In this document: positions 33,895-42,291 of the stretch, one piece after another | Layout of the letters: every line of letters starts with the position of its first letter | How positions within the stretch are numbered: position 1 is the stretch's first letter | DNA from: JAWKUK01 sp041398605 | Lineage (GTDB): Bacteria > Planctomycetota > UBA1135 > GCA-002686595 | NCBI GenBank assembly: GCA_041398605.1 | Contig: JAWKUK010000010.1 | Location: forward strand, 62,001-126,000 | Reading direction: 5' to 3' | DNA length: 64,000 bases | Notes under the pieces: generated by a model | Told to the model about the DNA's origin: nothing | Seen by the model: only the letters and a program-made list of their open reading frames with translations | Databases searched by the model: none | Program-made: the position numbers and the translations under genes

Positions 33895-35982
33895 ATGACG
33901 AGCGCGGCCTCTCGAGGTCGTGGTCTTCTCCGCTCGTTCGCTCGCAAGTTCGCCATGAGAATTCTTACCGGATCCGTCCTCGCCTTGCTCGTAGGTGGCG
34001 TGGCCTACATGAACCTCACGACGCCGCCGATGGACGACGCCGTGGAACCGCCTGCAGGCGGTGCCGCCCAGGGCGCTGCGGAGCAGGGCCGCGCGGACGA
34101 CACGACGACGGGCGCCGCCGGGGAGGACCTCCTCGGGCTCGGCGCTGGTCGCGGAAGCGGTTCGACCGAGGCCGCTGGAGCACCGGAGGCGGCGGACGCG
34201 GAGCGCGTGTCGATCGTGCCGGTGATCGCGAGCGAAGGTGGCGCTGCCAGCGCGGTCGACCGCATCGCGCTCGGCGGCCCGGGGCTCGAACGTTCGACCG
34301 GACCGTCGCCTGCCGCGGAGCGCGCGCCGGGCGAGCTCGTGCCCAAGCTCGAGTCGTTCGACCCTGCGCGCGACATCGCCCGCGCGCGCGAGGGCGCGCC
34401 CAACCCCGCCGACGTTGCGTCCTCGCCCGAGGGCGCGCGCACGCCCGGTCAGCTAGCGCTCGATGACCTCCTCGGCGCGGGCCCCAAGCGCAGTGGCGCG
34501 GGCGCGCAGGACGCGCCGAAGGTCGGCGCTGCCGGTGGGCGCGCGCCCGTGACTGGGCGCGTCGTGACGTCCCTCGGCGCGGTCTTGACCGGGGTCCAGC
34601 TCGAGGTCGTGCCGCAGGGAGACAACGAGGTCGTCGCCGCCGCCGCCACGGATGACGTCGGCGTCTTCTCGTTCACAGGGATCGAGCCTGGCCTCTATCA
34701 GCTGCGTGTCGTCCCGGGCTCAGTGCCCGGCGGATATGTGGCGCCTTGGTACCCCGACCTCTGCCGCGGCGCAGCGATGCCGCTGGGCGTCGGCTCGCCG
34801 TGCTTCGCTGTCCTCGCGGACGGGAGCGCGAACACCAATGACATTGTGCTCGTGCGGCCGGGTTCAGTCGCTGGTCGCGTTTATGGCGGCGACGGCGCAC
34901 CGGCGAGCGACGCGCTTGTGCGCCTCGCTGCCGACGCACCCGGCCTCGAGACGTGCCGCGTCGTGACTCAGACCGACGCGCGAGGTGACTATCGCTTTGA
35001 GGTCGCCCCCGGTAAGTACCGCTTGGAGGTGGGGTTCCGGCCCGATGGGCCGAACCGCGGCTTGCCAGCGTTCGAGCCGAGAGCGTTGATCGTCGCAGAG
35101 GGTGAAGCCGCGACGATGCCGACGTTGCGTGCCACTGCCCTGACGGCCGCGGCCGAGCAGCCGCTGGAAGCGCCGCCCTCGAACGGGGCCGCGCCGGCTG
35201 CGGGGCTCGCAGCGCGTACGGAGCCGGTCGCCCCGTCGCAGCGCGCAAGTCGCAGCGGTCTCGTGGCGGTCGACTTGTTCGGGCGCGTCCTGTCCACGTT
35301 CGGCGAGCCGCTGTCGGGCGTCGAGGTCCTCGTGCTCGAGGGCGGATCGAGCGCGGCCCGCGGCGTTGCGACGACCGACGTCGACGGCGAATGGTCGATC
35401 AGCGGCGCGACAGGCGCGGACCTGCGCATCGTCGCGCGCGGAGAGCGCCTCCTCGCGAGCTCTGACCCGCAAGCCATCGTCGTGCAAGAGGGCCAGCGCC
35501 GGGTCCGCGTGCCGGACCTGCTCGTCGAAGTGCGACGTGTGTTCCAGCTGGAGGGGCAGGTCGTCGTCGCGGACGAAGAGCTGGACGCGTACCACGACGA
35601 GCTCATCGCTCGGATGGGCAAAGGCGCCGCCCTCGACCCCGACCAGGTCAGGCGCGCCTACATGCGCGGCCTGCGCCTCGAGCAACGCACTGTCGGCAGC
35701 CGTCGCGGCCGCATGCTGCGCATCAACGAGGACGGCTCGTTCGCGTGGTCCTGCGCGTTGCCGGCGGACGATGTGGAGTTCATCTTGGAGGCGCGGGGCC
35801 TGCGCACCGGCGGCCGCGCCTCGAAGACCCGGCTCGTCGTGACGCCTGCGGGGGACCGGACGGTCCGGGCAGTGCTGCCGTTCCCGGCGCGCGAGACGAT
35901 CGAGCTCGCGCCTGAGACCGGCTCGCCGGCGGAGGTCGAGCGCCCGATCGCGGTGCAGCTCCCCGAAGAGGGCGGCGCTTGA
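33895..35982 (+). CDS. Membrane-anchored protein with carboxypeptidase-regulatory-like repeats
   Basis: A 695-residue protein with a cytoplasmic basic start (RGRGLLRSFARKF) and one membrane segment near residues 24-40 (LTGSVLALLVGGVAYM). A long low-complexity Ala/Gly/Glu linker (about 42-215) follows. Then come at least three beta-sandwich modules of the CarboxypepD_reg/SdrD-B type: VTGRVVTSLGAVLTGVQLEVVP...GVFSFTGIEPGLYQLRV, SVAGRVYGGDGAPASDALVRL...GDYRFEVAPGKYRLEV and VAVDLFGRVLSTFGEPLSGVEVLVLEG...DGEWSISG. A last region has EARGLRTGGRASKTRLVV. Probably an envelope structural or binding protein; no catalytic site is seen. Convergent with the CHAT gene. Confidence 0.85.
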   Translation: MTSAASRGRGLLRSFARKFAMRILTGSVLALLVGGVAYMNLTTPPMDDAVEPPAGGAAQGAAEQGRADDTTTGAAGEDLLGLGAGRGSGSTEAAGAPEAADAERVSIVPVIASEGGAASAVDRIALGGPGLERSTGPSPAAERAPGELVPKLESFDPARDIARAREGAPNPADVASSPEGARTPGQLALDDLLGAGPKRSGAGAQDAPKVGAAGGRAPVTGRVVTSLGAVLTGVQLEVVPQGDNEVVAAAATDDVGVFSFTGIEPGLYQLRVVPGSVPGGYVAPWYPDLCRGAAMPLGVGSPCFAVLADGSANTNDIVLVRPGSVAGRVYGGDGAPASDALVRLAADAPGLETCRVVTQTDARGDYRFEVAPGKYRLEVGFRPDGPNRGLPAFEPRALIVAEGEAATMPTLRATALTAAAEQPLEAPPSNGAAPAAGLAARTEPVAPSQRASRSGLVAVDLFGRVLSTFGEPLSGVEVLVLEGGSSAARGVATTDVDGEWSISGATGADLRIVARGERLLASSDPQAIVVQEGQRRVRVPDLLVEVRRVFQLEGQVVVADEELDAYHDELIARMGKGAALDPDQVRRAYMRGLRLEQRTVGSRRGRMLRINEDGSFAWSCALPADDVEFILEARGLRTGGRASKTRLVVTPAGDRTVRAVLPFPARETIELAPETGSPAEVERPIAVQLPEEGGA

Positions 35983-35989
35983 TCGCGGG

Positions 35990-37936
35990 TCAGTCGCGGC
36001 CCTCAAAGCGGTAGGCGGCCCATTCGGCCGCAGGGCGGCGCGCGGCGCGTAGGGCGCGCGCCGCGCTGTTCGCGGCCCACGACGGCTGCTCGCCGCGCGC
36101 CATGTGCGCGTGCAGCGCCAGCGCGAATTGGCGCGCGCCGGCGTCGGAGATCGGCCAGGTTGTCGCGACCGCGCCGCGTGTCCCCGACGTCAAGAAGGCG
36201 CGCGCGAACCCGAGCGCGCCCTCGCCATCGAGCACTTCGCCGTCCGCGCTCGCGCATGCGGCGAGCACCACGAGGGGGAGCCGTGGCGCGCGCTCGCTGA
36301 CCTCGCGCGCCGACACGCGCGTCCCGCGCGAGCACTCGAGGGCGTACGGGGCCGCGCGGCGCTCGCGCTCGCCGCGCGCGACCGTGGCTGGCACGAGGTG
36401 GGTCGCGATGTGAAGCGGGTCCTTGCCATCGAGCGCTGCGAGCAGCGCATCGGGCGTCAACGTCGGGCCCGCGAGAGAGCGCGAGACCCGTACGACCCGC
36501 GCGAGCTCGCGCAGCTCGCTCGCGGCGTCGGGCAGGAGCGAGCGCCCGAGCTGGTCGCAGGGGTCGCCTGCGAGGACCCAGCGTGCGGTCGCGCTCGAGA
36601 ACCCTGGCGTGGCGCAGCTCGGAAGGAGGCCAGGCATCACGCGCAGGGCGCCGAGGTCGATCAAGGGCGCCCCGCCGATCGCGAAGGCGCCGAACGGCGC
36701 GCGTTCGAGCGCGCCCTGGGCGATGACCACGAGGTCCAAGTCCGCCCAAGTCAGCGCCTCCATCGCGCGCAGCGCGAGCGCGTCTCTGAGCCGGCTCGGA
36801 AGGAGCGTCCGCGCGAGCTCCTCGCCGAGCGCCCGCGCGGTCGGGTCGTCCCCAGCGCGGATCGCTTGCCGGAGCCGTGTGACGCCGCGCTCGATCGCGC
36901 TTCGGCCGAGCGGGATCGCGTGGCCGCTCGCAACGCCCGTCCGGTCGACGTGCAACACGACCGTGAAGTCGGGTCCGATGACCCAGGTGACGAGGCCCAG
37001 CGATGCGCTGGCGGCCTCACGTTGGACCGTCGCGGCGTCGACCTCCGTCTGCCAGCCGCGCAGCGATCGCGCTTGGTATTCGAGCGCCGTGACGACGGCC
37101 TCGAGCGGACTCCCGAGCTCGAGCTCGACGCGCGCGAGGAGCGCGACGGCGTGCAGGCCGATCCATTCCCCGAGCACGGACCCGCCGCGGCTCGCGCGCT
37201 CGGACTCCCATGCGCGCGCGGTGGTGAGCGCCTCGCGCAGCGCTCGCGCCCCAGCGCTGAGGTCGTGCTCTTCACAGAGCGCCTCCGCGGACAGGACGAG
37301 CGCGAGCGTGCGGCCCGCCGTCGACCACGACGGGGCTGGCGAGGCCGTCAGCGCCCGGACCTGCGCTGTATCGCCCTCCTCGAGCGCGAGCGCGGCGCGC
37401 GCGAGGATCGTGTGTTCGCTCGGCGCCTCGCCGCTCTGTGGCGCGACATCGAGGGCGTCCACGAGCTCGCGCGCCAGCGCGACGTCACCCAGCCGCAGCG
37501 CCGCTGCCGCGCGGAGCGCGCGCCACTCTTCGAGCGCGAGCGCGGTGGCCTCGGGGTCGGCCTCGCCCTCGAGCGCCGCGGCTTGATCTCCGCCCTGAGC
37601 GATGGATTCGACGGGCGAGTCGACGTGGGCCGCGCTCGGCGGATATCGCGCGAGGAATGCGGCGGCTTCCTCAGCGCGGTCGTCGTGCAGGAGGCTCGCT
37701 GCGTGTTCGCGCGCGAGCGCCCAACACGTGCTCGGCGAGCGGAACGTCGCGAGCTCGTCGATCCATGCGCGGGCTGCAAAGGGGTCCCCCGCGTCGCGCT
37801 CGAGCGCGAGCAGGCCGAGGAGCGCGCGTTCGCGCCAGTCGTCTTGTCGGACCCGCTCGGCGAGGTCGGCGGTCGCGAGGAAGGCCGCGCGTGCCTCGGA
37901 CGCCGCGCCTCGCGCGCGGGCGAGGCGGCCGATCAA
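35990..37936 (-). CDS. CHAT-domain protein, C-terminal part (TPR + CHAT peptidase)
   Basis: This 648-residue segment is the rest of the protein begun at 38889, in another frame. It starts inside helical TPR-like repeats (RLARARGAASEARAAFLATADLAERV, WRERALLGLLALERDAGDPFAARAWIDEL and others). From about residue 330 there is a CHAT domain, the caspase-like family: TWVIGPDFTVVLHVDR, LVVIAQGALERAPFGAF, the catalytic His in DPLHIATHLV, and the catalytic Cys in LVVLAACASADGEVLDGEGALGFARAFLTSG, followed by VATTWPISDAGARQFALALHAHM. His and Cys are both present. CHAT proteases cleave partner proteins, as in separase and some defence systems. Here the context is a sigma/anti-sigma unit. Confidence 0.85.
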   Translation of the reverse strand: MIGRLARARGAASEARAAFLATADLAERVRQDDWRERALLGLLALERDAGDPFAARAWIDELATFRSPSTCWALAREHAASLLHDDRAEEAAAFLARYPPSAAHVDSPVESIAQGGDQAAALEGEADPEATALALEEWRALRAAAALRLGDVALARELVDALDVAPQSGEAPSEHTILARAALALEEGDTAQVRALTASPAPSWSTAGRTLALVLSAEALCEEHDLSAGARALREALTTARAWESERASRGGSVLGEWIGLHAVALLARVELELGSPLEAVVTALEYQARSLRGWQTEVDAATVQREAASASLGLVTWVIGPDFTVVLHVDRTGVASGHAIPLGRSAIERGVTRLRQAIRAGDDPTARALGEELARTLLPSRLRDALALRAMEALTWADLDLVVIAQGALERAPFGAFAIGGAPLIDLGALRVMPGLLPSCATPGFSSATARWVLAGDPCDQLGRSLLPDAASELRELARVVRVSRSLAGPTLTPDALLAALDGKDPLHIATHLVPATVARGERERRAAPYALECSRGTRVSAREVSERAPRLPLVVLAACASADGEVLDGEGALGFARAFLTSGTRGAVATTWPISDAGARQFALALHAHMARGEQPSWAANSAARALRAARRPAAEWAAYRFEGRD

Positions 37937-38889
37937 CCAGAGTGGCTCGAGGCGCGGCGTGGCAAAGCCCGCGTCTTCGAAGCGGCGCGCGCTGCGGCGC
38001 GCGAGCGCCTCTGCGCGCGCGAGCAGCGCGCCGGGCTCGCCCCGCCTGGCCCAGCTTCGCGGGGCCCCTGCGTGTTGGCCTCCGTCGCGTCGGCGACCTC
38101 AACCTGGGTCAAGACGAGCCGCGCGAGCAGCGCTTCCGTGCGCGCGATCGGCGCCGTGTCGCGCGCCGTCGCTGCGTCCTTGGCGAGCGCCTCGAGGTCG
38201 AGCGCGAGCGGGACCGCGAGCGCCTCGAACGGGGGCGCGACCCCGGCCGCGGCTTGACCGTCCCAAGTGACCCAGCGCTCGCGCAGCGCTTCGTAGCGGC
38301 GCTCGAGCTCGAGCCCGGTCGCGCGCTCCGCGCGGGGCAAGCCCTCGTAGTGCGCCGCGATCGCGAGCGCGTCACGCCGACCATCGAGCTTGGCCATCGC
38401 GCCCGCCGCGGCCCGGAGCTCGGCTGGAGAGTCGACGGCGCCGTTGCGCCACGCCTCGAGGGCTGCGACGAACATCAATGCGCGATTGAGGGGCGCATCT
38501 GAGTCGACGCGCATCTGCGTTGAGCGCTCTGGCACCTGCGTTGAGCGCTCTGGCACCTGCGTTGAGCGCTCTGGCACCTGCGTCGAGCGCTCTGGCACCT
38601 GCGTCGAGCGCTCGGGCGCCTGCGGCGCGCGCTCTGGCACCTGCGTCGAGCGCTCTGGCGCCTGCGGCGCGGGCGACGTCGGCGCGTGTCCACGCAGGTG
38701 CGGCAGGCGCGTCGCGCCGAGGGAGAGGGCGCCGGCGGAGCGCACGCCGAGGCCAATGCCGATCACGCTCACGAAGACCGCGCTCCGCCACGCGCCGCGC
38801 CGCCCGCGCCGCGCGCCACCGGTGCAGGGCCTCGGCGCGGCGCCGCGCAGATCGCAGACCGCGGCGCGGGATGGGGCGCGGTGGTTCAC
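37933..38889 (-). CDS. CHAT-domain protein, N-terminal part (membrane anchor and PERSTQV repeats)
   Basis: The N-terminal 280 or so residues of the TPR/CHAT protein. It starts at GTG 38889, overlapping the TGA of the upstream gene (GTGA). A basic head precedes a hydrophobic segment near residues 36-60 (WRSAVFVSVIGIGLGVRSAGAL). Seven PERSTQV-like heptads lie at residues 78-126, and then TPR-like helices (LMFVAALEAWRNGAVDSPAEL, TARDTAPIARTEALLARLVL). The last ~48 residues of the open frame, after ATEANTQGPREAGPG, turn into Arg/Ala-rich sequence. The sensible frame continues as the segment ending at 35990 (EPGALLARAEALARRSARR). One lost base near 38035-38050, at a run of C, would explain it. Full-length product about 966 residues. 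Confidence 0.78.
   Translation of the reverse strand: MNHRAPSRAAVCDLRGAAPRPCTGGARRGRRGAWRSAVFVSVIGIGLGVRSAGALSLGATRLPHLRGHAPTSPAPQAPERSTQVPERAPQAPERSTQVPERSTQVPERSTQVPERSTQVPERSTQMRVDSDAPLNRALMFVAALEAWRNGAVDSPAELRAAAGAMAKLDGRRDALAIAAHYEGLPRAERATGLELERRYEALRERWVTWDGQAAAGVAPPFEALAVPLALDLEALAKDAATARDTAPIARTEALLARLVLTQVEVADATEANTQGPREAGPGGASPARCSRAQRRSRAAARAASKTRALPRRASSHSG
38512..38658. repeat. 21-bp coding minisatellite, seven copies
   Basis: Seven tandem 21-base units encode the heptapeptide PERSTQV on the minus strand, with one variant PERAPQA and a final PERSTQM. The unit on the plus strand reads roughly GCACCTGCGTTGAGCGCTCTG, with T/C change at one site. It forms a Pro/Glu/Arg/Ser/Thr linker after the membrane segment of the CHAT protein. 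Near-identity of DNA units suggests recent expansion. Confidence 0.9.
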
Positions 38890-40001
38890 CGGGCCGCAGC
38901 GCCGCCCAGGATGCGCTCACGCGCGGGCCCCGGCGGCAGCTGTCGAGCCCGGTGGCGGGCGTCGGTCAAGAGGCCTTCGGCCGCGAGCCGCTGCACTTGA
39001 CCGATCAGCGGCTCGTGGATGAGCCGCGCCAGGGTGTCTGGCGCGAGCTCAACGTGGAAGTCGAGCGTCCCGATCGAGCGCTCGAGCCCATCAACGGTCG
39101 CGAACACCTCCCAGGTGTAGTGGCCAGGCGTCAGGGCCGGCCCGAGCGCGAACGGGCCGTCGACATCGGTCTGAACCTCGGTGGTCGTCCAGCGCTGTGT
39201 GCCCGCGTCGAACGCGCCGCCCGCGTGTTGCGACAGCGTCACGCGATAGCCCGTCGCGTCCGGGAGCGCCCGGAACTCGAAGCGCGGCTCGGACGCAAAG
39301 AGGCCGATCGAGCCAGGGGGGGCGCCAAGGACCCGTCCGCGCGGGAAGGACAGCGGCTCGTCGAGCGCGCCGCGCATGAGCGCTCGTTCGGCGAGCTGGT
39401 AGGTGTCGCGGTTCTGGCGCACGGCATCGACGCCGAGCGCGAGCACGAGCGCCGCCGCGGCCAGGGGCATCCAGCGCGCCAACCAAGGTGCCCGCGGGCG
39501 CCGCACGTCGCCCTCGTCGAAGACCTCGTCCTCCTCCAGCGCGATCCCCTCGACCTGCGCGCCGAGCCCTGCCGGGGCGTTGAACAGCAGCGGCGGCATC
39601 GGCCGCTGCGCGAGCCTGTCGACCCACCGGGCTTCGGTGGGGTCGGCCGCGAGGTGCCGCTCGATCTCGCGGCGCCGCTCGAGGGGGATCAGCGGCCGCG
39701 ATTCGCTGCGCGGCCCGCCGCCGAAGTCGTAGAGCTCTTCAGCCCGCGGCGCGCGCCGGTCTCGCCTGCGACGCTCCGTCAGCCCACGGCCGAGCCAAGC
39801 CTCTGCCTCCCTGAGGCGCTGCAGGCGCTGACCAAGGACAGGGTGCTGGCTCAGCTGCGTGAGGCGCTCGGGCGCCAGCTCGTCCCAACGGGACATCACC
39901 GCTTCGACGCGCGGATCGTCAGCCCCCAGCTCGGCGAGGTCGATCGGCAGTTGGAGGTGGGCGAGGGTTCCGTGGTCCATCGTGCGAAGCTCAGTGGTCA
40001 T
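38886..40001 (-). CDS. Single-pass membrane protein in anti-sigma position
   Basis: A 371-residue protein with a soluble N-terminal half, one membrane segment at about 176-194 (WMPLAAAALVLALGVDAV), and a C-terminal periplasmic half. The N half is helical and charged and has HPVLGQRLQRLREAEAWL and PLERRREIERHLAADPTEARWVDRLAQRP, the second like the zinc-finger anti-sigma 'HL..C..C' region but with no Cys. The C half has a beta-sandwich look: FEFRALPDATGYRVTLS...FALGPALTPGHYTWEVFATVDG. Gene order sigma then membrane protein is the classic anti-sigma layout, so that role is inferred. ATG at 40001 preferred. Its stop overlaps the start of the CHAT gene. Confidence 0.72.
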   Translation of the reverse strand: MTTELRTMDHGTLAHLQLPIDLAELGADDPRVEAVMSRWDELAPERLTQLSQHPVLGQRLQRLREAEAWLGRGLTERRRRDRRAPRAEELYDFGGGPRSESRPLIPLERRREIERHLAADPTEARWVDRLAQRPMPPLLFNAPAGLGAQVEGIALEEDEVFDEGDVRRPRAPWLARWMPLAAAALVLALGVDAVRQNRDTYQLAERALMRGALDEPLSFPRGRVLGAPPGSIGLFASEPRFEFRALPDATGYRVTLSQHAGGAFDAGTQRWTTTEVQTDVDGPFALGPALTPGHYTWEVFATVDGLERSIGTLDFHVELAPDTLARLIHEPLIGQVQRLAAEGLLTDARHRARQLPPGPARERILGGAAAR

Positions 40002-40108
40002 CCGTTGCGCAGCGCTCGTTCGTGCGCGATTCGTGGCGGAAATCGCGCCTGGCGCGGGCGCCCAGCTTCGGCCGACGGCTGGGGGCAGCCTGCGGCCTGC
40101 GCCCGCGC

Positions 40109-40819
40109 TCATTCCGCGACGGTCTGCTCCATAGCGAAGTGGTTCAACAGCACGCGCCGCAGGCTGATCGTCGCGCGGCGCAGGCGGTACTTGGTTTGCT
40201 CGATCGAGATCGAAAGGGCCGCTGCAATGTCAGAGATCGTCTCGCCCTGCACGAAGCGCAGGTCGAGCAGCGAACGCTCTTCATCGGAGAGCTCTGTCAG
40301 CGCTTCGCGGACCACCCCGCCAACTTCGGCGGTGCCCGCGAGCTCATCGGGGCCCGGCGTGTCGTCCGCGCGCTCCGGCACGTCGTCGCCCACCGTCGAG
40401 ACCTTGGGGCGACCGCGGGCGCCATCCCGACGCTTCTGATCGACACAGCGGCACCAGGCGACCCGGTACAGCCACGTCGAGAACGTGCCCTTGGTCGCGT
40501 CGTAGGCTTCGCGGTCGAGGCGCTCCAAGACGAACAGGACGAGGTCCTGGTACAGGTCCTCGCGGATCGTTTGGTCCGCCTCGAAGTGGGCGATGCAGTG
40601 GTACAGGAGCGCCTTGTAGCGCTCCAGGAAGGTCGCGACCGCGTCCTCACGGCGCGCCCGCAGGCCATCGATGAGCTGGGCCTCGTCCAAGGTTCTGGGT
40701 TGGGTCGAGCGCCCCCTCGCGACTGTGACCCTGTCCCACTGGGATAGGGAGTGGGCTAGGTGGGCGCAACCACGGGCTGCCGCGGCCGCGCAGATTTGTC
40801 TTGAGCGAGCGTAACTCAT
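40109..40819 (-). CDS. ECF-type RNA polymerase sigma factor
   Basis: A 236-residue sigma-70 family protein. Region 2 is LIDGLRARREDAVATFLERYKALLYHCIAHF...IREDLYQDLVLFVLERLDREAYDATKGTFSTWLYRVAWCRCVDQKRR, with the core-binding DLYQD and the -10-reading helix FSTWLYRVA. Region 4 is ALTELSDEERSLLDLRFVQGETISDIAAALSISIEQTKYRLRRATISLRRVL, an HTH. The linker is polar. The first ~40 residues are not conserved, and the true start may be later. An inverted repeat CATTG-N5-CAATG (40817-40831) covers the start and could be regulatory. First gene of the unit with the membrane protein and the CHAT protein. Confidence 0.92.
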   Translation of the reverse strand: MSYARSRQICAAAAARGCAHLAHSLSQWDRVTVARGRSTQPRTLDEAQLIDGLRARREDAVATFLERYKALLYHCIAHFEADQTIREDLYQDLVLFVLERLDREAYDATKGTFSTWLYRVAWCRCVDQKRRDGARGRPKVSTVGDDVPERADDTPGPDELAGTAEVGGVVREALTELSDEERSLLDLRFVQGETISDIAAALSISIEQTKYRLRRATISLRRVLLNHFAMEQTVAE

Positions 40820-41059
40820 TGCAGGGCAATGATTTACGTCCTCAGTTCGTCGCTGTTGAGGGCCGCTCTAGCCGTCCTCGGTCGCGCTCACGTCCCGCTG
40901 TGATGGCCCCACGGCTGCGCCGACTGGATTCTGAGCCGCGGACTCCTACCTGCGGAGGCCGTGAACCTATCATGGTTGCCCTCGCATCGCGGGCGGCCCC
41001 GCCGACCGCGCCGCGAGGGCCCGCCGTCCCCGGGGTCAACGCATCGGGGAACTCCCCAA

Positions 41060-42277
41060 ATGAGCCGCGCCGGTCGAGGTGCGGGCCGCGCCTTGAAGGA
41101 CGTCGTCATCGCCAGCGCTTGCCGGACCCCGGTCGGCAAATTCCAAGGGAGCCTCTCGGGCTTCAGCGCCCCCGCGCTCGGGGGCCTCGCGGTCGCCGAG
41201 GCGATCCGTCGCGCCGGGATCGAGCCCAGCGCCGTCGAGGAGGTCATCCTCGGCAACGTGTTGCAGGCGGGCCTCGGCCAGAACCCTGCGCGCCAAGCGG
41301 CGCGGGCGGCTGGGGTGCCGGACACGGTCGGGAGCCTGACGATCAACAAGGTCTGTGGCTCGGGCCTCAAGGCGGTGATGCTCGCCGCGCAGGCCATCCG
41401 CGCGGGCGACGCCGATTGCATTGTCGCGGGCGGTATGGAGAGCATGACCAATGCGCCGTACCTCGTGCCCCAGGCGCGCGCTGGGATGCGCCTCGGCCAC
41501 GCGCAGCTCGTGGACTCGATGATCAACGACGGTCTGTGGGACATCTACAACGACTTCCACATGGGCATGACGGGGGAGCTCGTCGCCGACAAGTACGCGA
41601 TCACGCGCGAGGAGCAGGACACGTTTGCCGCGACGAGCCACAACCGCGCTGAGGCAGCCGAGGCCGCTGGCCGCTTCGATGACGAGCGGTTCAGCGTCTC
41701 GATCCCGCAGCGCAAGGGCGACCCCGTCGTCTTCCGGAGCGACGAGGGCATTCGCGCCGGCATGACCCCGGCCTCGATCGCGTCGTTGAAGCCGGCGTTC
41801 AAGCGCGACGGCGGCACGGTGACCGCGGCGAACGCGTCTTCGATCAACGATGGCGCCGCCGCGCTCGTCGTGATGAGCGCCGAGCGCGCGGCGCAGCTCG
41901 GCGTCCGACCCCTCGCGCGCATCACGCAGTATGCGACCGGCGGGTGCGCGCCCGAGTGGGTGATGATGGCCCCGGAGCGGTCGATCGCCGCGTGCGCTGC
42001 GAAGCATGGGAAGCAGCCGGCAGACTTCGACCTGCACGAGATCAACGAGGCCTTCAGCGTCGCCGCGATCGCGCTGCGCAAGCAGCTCGGCCTCGACCCG
42101 GAGAAGGTCAACGTCAACGGCGGGGCCGTCGCCATCGGGCACCCGATCGGCGCCTCCGGCGCGCGGATCCTGACGACCCTCTTGTACGCGATGCGCCAGC
42201 GCGGCGCGCGCACCGGGATGGCCTCGCTCTGCCTCGGGGGCGGCAACGCGGTCTCCCTCGGCGTAGAGGCGATCTGA
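41060..42277 (+). CDS. Acetyl-CoA C-acetyltransferase (thiolase)
   Basis: Thiolase II type enzyme, cleaving or forming acetoacetyl-CoA or 3-ketoacyl-CoA at the end of the beta-oxidation spiral. 405 residues. Active-site residues are seen: nucleophilic Cys in TINKVCGSGLKAVMLAAQAI, His in NVNGGAVAIGHPIGASGARIL, and the second Cys in MASLCLGGGNAVSL; GGMESMTNAPYL and DLHEINEAFSVAAIALR are family signatures. The ATG at 41060 gives MSRAGRGAGRALKDVVIASACRTPVG, slightly longer at the N end than usual; a later start at LKDVV is not an ATG. First of a six-gene same-strand run; the next gene starts 14 bases on. Confidence 0.95.
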   Translation: MSRAGRGAGRALKDVVIASACRTPVGKFQGSLSGFSAPALGGLAVAEAIRRAGIEPSAVEEVILGNVLQAGLGQNPARQAARAAGVPDTVGSLTINKVCGSGLKAVMLAAQAIRAGDADCIVAGGMESMTNAPYLVPQARAGMRLGHAQLVDSMINDGLWDIYNDFHMGMTGELVADKYAITREEQDTFAATSHNRAEAAEAAGRFDDERFSVSIPQRKGDPVVFRSDEGIRAGMTPASIASLKPAFKRDGGTVTAANASSINDGAAALVVMSAERAAQLGVRPLARITQYATGGCAPEWVMMAPERSIAACAAKHGKQPADFDLHEINEAFSVAAIALRKQLGLDPEKVNVNGGAVAIGHPIGASGARILTTLLYAMRQRGARTGMASLCLGGGNAVSLGVEAI

Positions 42278-42291
42278 AGCAGGAACATAGG

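Noticed and set aside
38512..38658. CRISPR array
   Set aside because: Units are contiguous 21-base repeats with no spacers, inside a coding frame.
40817..40831. CATTG-CAGGG-CAATG inverted repeat at the sigma gene start, as autoregulatory operator
   Set aside because: Arms are only five bases and no consensus promoter could be placed; mentioned with the sigma gene but not called as a site.
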